From Microbacteriaceae bacterium (GTDB lineage Bacteria > Actinomycetota > Actinomycetes > Actinomycetales > Microbacteriaceae): DNA of 7,822 bases. Location of the stretch: the NCBI GenBank assembly GCA_947486475.1, contig CANKTR010000042.1:1-7822 (forward strand), given 5' to 3'. The translations under genes and the position numbers were made by a program. The notes beneath the pieces were generated by a model. That model was not told where the DNA came from and searched no databases. It worked only from the letters and a program-made list of their open reading frames with translations. This document shows, piece after piece, positions 5,282-7,822 of the stretch (positions are counted from its first letter, which is position 1; the number at the start of each line of letters is the position of its first letter).

Positions 5282-7081
5282 CTATTCGGCGGCGCAGTAG
5301 ACGATTGTTATCGAGGACTGCTGCGGAGCTTCGCCCCTGAGTGACTGCGACCCGATTTGCTGACCGCTGCACGAATTGTCCGAAATCACAGTGACATCCA
5401 GTTGCAGGTCTGGGCCCCGAAGAATTCGCGTCGCTTTTCCAACGCTCATTCCGACCACGTCGGGAATTTTGATTTTCCCATTGGAGACGACGATGTTGAT
5501 AATGGTTCCCGCGGGAAGGCGCGTTCCCTCTTCGGGGTCACTTCCCACCACAGTGCCTTGTTTCGCGGTCGGCGAAAAACCATCGGTCACTTTCCCTACG
5601 ACAAATCCGGCCTTCTCGATCGCCGCCGCAGCCTTCTCTTGTGCCAACAGGTTGATGGATGGTACCGCAACGAGGGGAGCACCGGACGATTCGATCACCG
5701 TGACAATCTCTCCTGCCGCCAGATTGACACCGGGAGCGGGGGACGTCGAGATGACGGATCCTTCCGGAACGCTGTCGCTGGACTCGACACGGCGAGTCAC
5801 GGTCAAACCCAGTTCCATGAGCTGTGTTTCGGCGGTCTCGAACGACACGTTGGTGACGTCGGGCATAGAGATGGACAACCCGCTGAGCGCTTGCCCCGAG
5901 TTCAAGGTCAGCACATAGAACATCATCCCCACCACGACCGACGCTAGCGCCAAAAGACCCGCTGCGCCGAGGAGTATCCATCGAACGAGGCTTGCTTTGG
6001 GTGGCGTATCGCTCTGAAGAAGTGGGCGCAGGTCGTTGAGGTCCATGTTGTCTCCGCCTGTTTCAGGATTGGGTGTTGAGGATGATTCTACGGCGATTCT
6101 CGGTGCGGTGACCGCGGCGGTCACCGCCGGAGGTCCCGCCACGGGCTCGGGTGCTGTTACGGGTGCGGTTGCCGCTCGATCGGCTCGCCCACCGCCGATG
6201 AGGTTGGTGACCGACCGCAGCGCCGACGCGAAGTCGGCGGCGGTTCGATACCGAGCAGAACGGTCTTTCTCCAGCCCCTTGGCGATAATCATGTCGAATT
6301 CCGGAGACAGTTCGGGGCGCCGACTACGAGCGCGAGGCGCCGTCTGGGTGACATGTTGGAATGCGATGGATACGGATGTGTCGCCCGAAAACAACGGAGA
6401 ACCGGTGACCATTTCGAACAGCACCACCGCGGTGGAATACAGGTCACTCCGGCCGTCGATGATCTCGCCCTTGGCCTGTTCGGGCGAGAAATACTGGGCG
6501 GTTCCGACAATCGCGGACGGGTCGTTGGTCGGGTCTTCGATTGCCTGGGCAATACCGAAGTCGCAGACTTTCACAACCCCCGATTGGGTAATCATGACGT
6601 TGCCGGGTTTGATGTCGCGATGAATAATCCCCGCCTGGTGCGATTCGGCTAACGCGTCAAGAATTCCGATTGCGATGTGCACCGCGACCTTGGGCTCGAA
6701 CGGCCCGGCGTCCATTAACTTCCGCAGAATTTTGCCGTCAATGTATTCCATGACGATGTAGGGAATCGGAACGTCGGCCGACACCGCCGGGATGAATTCT
6801 TCGCCGGCGTCGTACACCCGCACGATGTTCGGATGCCCCATGGCGCTCACTGAGTGGGCTTCGCGCTGGAAGCGGTTTCGCGATTCGGCATCGGCTGCCA
6901 CATCGGGGCGGAGCGCTTTGATCGCGACCCGGCGCTGAAGCCGAGTGTCCGTTCCGACGTACACATTGGCCATGCCCCCGCGTCCGATCAACGCGTCGGG
7001 CCGATAGCGCTGGGCAAACAGAAACGGTGAATCCACGATCGAATCCAAGTTGGAACGTGACGACGAATTGTTATCAACCAA
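5282..7081 (-). CDS. pknB: Serine/threonine protein kinase PknB with extracellular PASTA repeats
   Basis: A 599-residue receptor-type kinase that controls actinobacterial growth and division. Seen: a kinase domain (about 25-295) with glycine loop G33-R-G-G-M, K55, E74, H154-R-D156-I-K-P-G-N161, D174-F-G, T194 and S-P-E201, so the catalytic residues are intact. An Ala/Pro/Thr linker (about 298-362), one membrane helix (368-393), and three PASTA repeats (about 400-465, 467-530, 531-599) follow. The last repeat holds C571 and C596, which may form a disulfide. Mycobacterial PknB has four PASTA repeats. Oddity: the activation loop (177-193) is shorter than in mycobacterial PknB and lacks T-x-T. 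The TTG start overlaps the upstream kinase stop by eight bases. GTG at 7036 (residue 16) is an alternative start that fits the usual short lead-in to the kinase fold. It converges on trpG with a one-base gap. Confidence 0.95.
   Translation of the reverse strand: MVDNNSSSRSNLDSIVDSPFLFAQRYRPDALIGRGGMANVYVGTDTRLQRRVAIKALRPDVAADAESRNRFQREAHSVSAMGHPNIVRVYDAGEEFIPAVSADVPIPYIVMEYIDGKILRKLMDAGPFEPKVAVHIAIGILDALAESHQAGIIHRDIKPGNVMITQSGVVKVCDFGIAQAIEDPTNDPSAIVGTAQYFSPEQAKGEIIDGRSDLYSTAVVLFEMVTGSPLFSGDTSVSIAFQHVTQTAPRARSRRPELSPEFDMIIAKGLEKDRSARYRTAADFASALRSVTNLIGGGRADRAATAPVTAPEPVAGPPAVTAAVTAPRIAVESSSTPNPETGGDNMDLNDLRPLLQSDTPPKASLVRWILLGAAGLLALASVVVGMMFYVLTLNSGQALSGLSISMPDVTNVSFETAETQLMELGLTVTRRVESSDSVPEGSVISTSPAPGVNLAAGEIVTVIESSGAPLVAVPSINLLAQEKAAAAIEKAGFVVGKVTDGFSPTAKQGTVVGSDPEEGTRLPAGTIINIVVSNGKIKIPDVVGMSVGKATRILRGPDLQLDVTVISDNSCSGQQIGSQSLRGEAPQQSSITIVYCAAE
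5294..5321 (+). other. Possible hairpin just past the trpG stop, within the pknB 3' end
   Basis: GCAGT (5294-5298) can pair with ACTGC (5317-5321), and CGAT (5302-5305) with ATCG (5310-5313) around a TGTT loop, with a 3x3 internal loop between the two stems. It lies 14 bases after the trpG stop, where a terminator would be expected, but inside pknB codons. No T-tract follows. Confidence 0.25.
6105..6127. repeat. 10-base perfect inverted repeat inside the pknB linker
   Basis: The arms GCGGTGACCG (6105-6114) and CGGTCACCGC (6118-6127) are separated by CGG. They encode part of the Ala/Val/Thr linker between kinase and membrane helix (about residues 319-326). In mRNA this would be a stable GC-rich stem with a three-base loop. 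Confidence 0.5.
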
Positions 7082-7822
7082 CGGTAATCACCAGGTCTTC
7101 CGATGGATTCGATGCGAGGTCGCCACATCTAACAATGTAGGACACACGAACCTCGGTGGTATCGGCATCAATCACGATTTCGGCGACCGTGACTTTCGAA
7201 CCAAACGTGCTCACGTCGGGGAAAGAACCTCCATTGACGGTGAATTCATAGGATTCGAGGACAAAACCCTCCGGGCACTCAGCGTAACGGGGCCACGAGA
7301 TTGTGACGGTTCCCCCGGGAAGGTACGGCCCCGAACTCACCGTCAATGCCGAAGGCGACGGAGGCGTCGGAATCGCGTCATAGAAATACACCGCAACGAG
7401 CGAATCTGCGGGAACGCTCCCCCGCGGATTGACGCGATACGCCGTGCCCACCAAATCGATGGACGTCGCGATGTTTCCGGTCACGGCGTCAAGGCGGAGC
7501 CCCATCGACGCAAGCTTTTCCTCCACCTGATTGAGCGTGAGTCCGACGAATTCGTCTTCGTTAATCGTGACATTACTGGTGAGCGGATCGGTGGGCGCGG
7601 GCGTTGGTTCCACCGTTTCGCTTGCGCTCGGTGAGGGGAGAGGAGCGGGTGCTGATGGGCGCAAGACCAGTGCCACAATTATGCCGACCAGCACGACGGA
7701 CAGAACGACAACGATGCCGATCAGGGGAAGTGTTTTGGGAAGCCTGCGATACGGAGAACGTTGGTCGTTTTCACGCGGGGCCACGGACACCGGGAGAATT
7801 CGGGTCGACGTGTCTTCCGAAA
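7074..7822 (-). CDS. pknA: 3' end of a PknA-like receptor serine/threonine kinase (partial at window edge)
   Basis: The frame runs open to the window edge, so this is the C-terminal 248 residues of a longer protein. A GTG at 7790 is possible but unlikely to be the true start. Seen, numbering from 7790: a basic juxtamembrane stretch (1-20), one membrane helix (21-43), a Pro/Ser/Thr-rich stalk (44-73), and one PASTA-like unit (about 76-138: FVGLTLNQVEEKLASMGL through VPADSLVAVYFYD). Last comes a C-terminal beta-rich domain (about 143-238) with two cysteines (C172, C222) and a fibronectin/Ig-like look (PGGTVTISWP, ESYEFTV, VRVSYIV). The kinase domain is not visible. Naming it pknA rests on its position directly before pknB, the usual actinobacterial order pbpA-pknA-pknB, and on its receptor layout. 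The stop overlaps the pknB start by eight bases, implying one operon and translational coupling. Confidence 0.75.
   Translation of the reverse strand, partial: SEDTSTRILPVSVAPRENDQRSPYRRLPKTLPLIGIVVVLSVVLVGIIVALVLRPSAPAPLPSPSASETVEPTPAPTDPLTSNVTINEDEFVGLTLNQVEEKLASMGLRLDAVTGNIATSIDLVGTAYRVNPRGSVPADSLVAVYFYDAIPTPPSPSALTVSSGPYLPGGTVTISWPRYAECPEGFVLESYEFTVNGGSFPDVSTFGSKVTVAEIVIDADTTEVRVSYIVRCGDLASNPSEDLVITVG

Noticed and set aside
6036..6623. Long plus-strand open frame opposite pknB
   Set aside because: It is antisense to the conserved kinase and linker codons, its composition reflects the opposite strand, and it shows no recognisable motif or start signal.
7050..7634. Long Arg-rich plus-strand open frame opposite the kinase genes
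   Set aside because: A shadow of GC-rich codons of pknB and pknA, with no plausible protein features.

Overview
The window looks like an origin-proximal, cell-division and cell-wall region of an actinobacterium. The gene set and order (peptidyl-prolyl isomerase, rhomboid protease, crgA, class E sortase, a small membrane protein, trpG/pabA, and then pknB and the end of pknA on the opposite strand) is the block known from established actinobacterial synteny to lie close to dnaA/oriC. Base composition looks moderately GC-rich (high 50s percent by eye, not counted). Intergenic spaces are tiny, three adjacent gene pairs overlap, and one convergent pair is one base apart. Together these suggest a compact genome, possibly a streamlined member of Microbacteriaceae. 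The family-level placement is inference.

Layout. Bases 13-1587 (+) encode a five-helix ferric-reductase-like membrane protein fused to a phthalate-dioxygenase-reductase-type flavin/NAD/[2Fe-2S] module. It ends by overlapping the convergent gene at 1584-1967 (-), a small acidic-tailed membrane protein of unknown role. A divergent promoter region (1968-2040) separates that gene from a + strand pair: cyclophilin ppiA (2041-2562) and a rhomboid protease (2559-3116). A very palindromic 50-base stretch (3118-3167) separates the rhomboid gene from convergent crgA (3172-3417, -). CrgA and the class E sortase (3474-4424, +) diverge from 56 bases, with promoter elements placed so that both mRNAs may be leaderless. 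The sortase is followed by a 52-residue membrane protein (4490-4648) and a glutamine amidotransferase (4645-5280). The other end of the window is a - strand kinase operon. The 3' end of a pknA-like receptor kinase (7822 edge to 7074) overlaps pknB (7081-5282), which ends one base from trpG. No stretch longer than about 75 bases lacks a gene.

How the genes fit together. CrgA, PknA and PknB belong to the actinobacterial growth and septation control machinery. PASTA kinases sense peptidoglycan-related ligands, CrgA is a divisome membrane scaffold, and the sortase anchors surface proteins. The isomerase, rhomboid and TrpG/PabA are housekeeping passengers of this conserved block. The redox fusion and the 127-residue protein are the parts I do not associate with the standard block.

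Novelty. I see no mobile element, CRISPR array, tRNA/rRNA or defence system. The most noteworthy observations are: PknB's activation loop lacking the usual T-x-T phosphorylation motif; an extra beta-sandwich-like domain after the PASTA-like repeat of the PknA-like kinase; the ferric reductase/PDR fusion; the uncharacterised 52-residue membrane protein wedged between sortase and trpG; the palindromic island; and the divergent, possibly leaderless crgA/sortase promoter.
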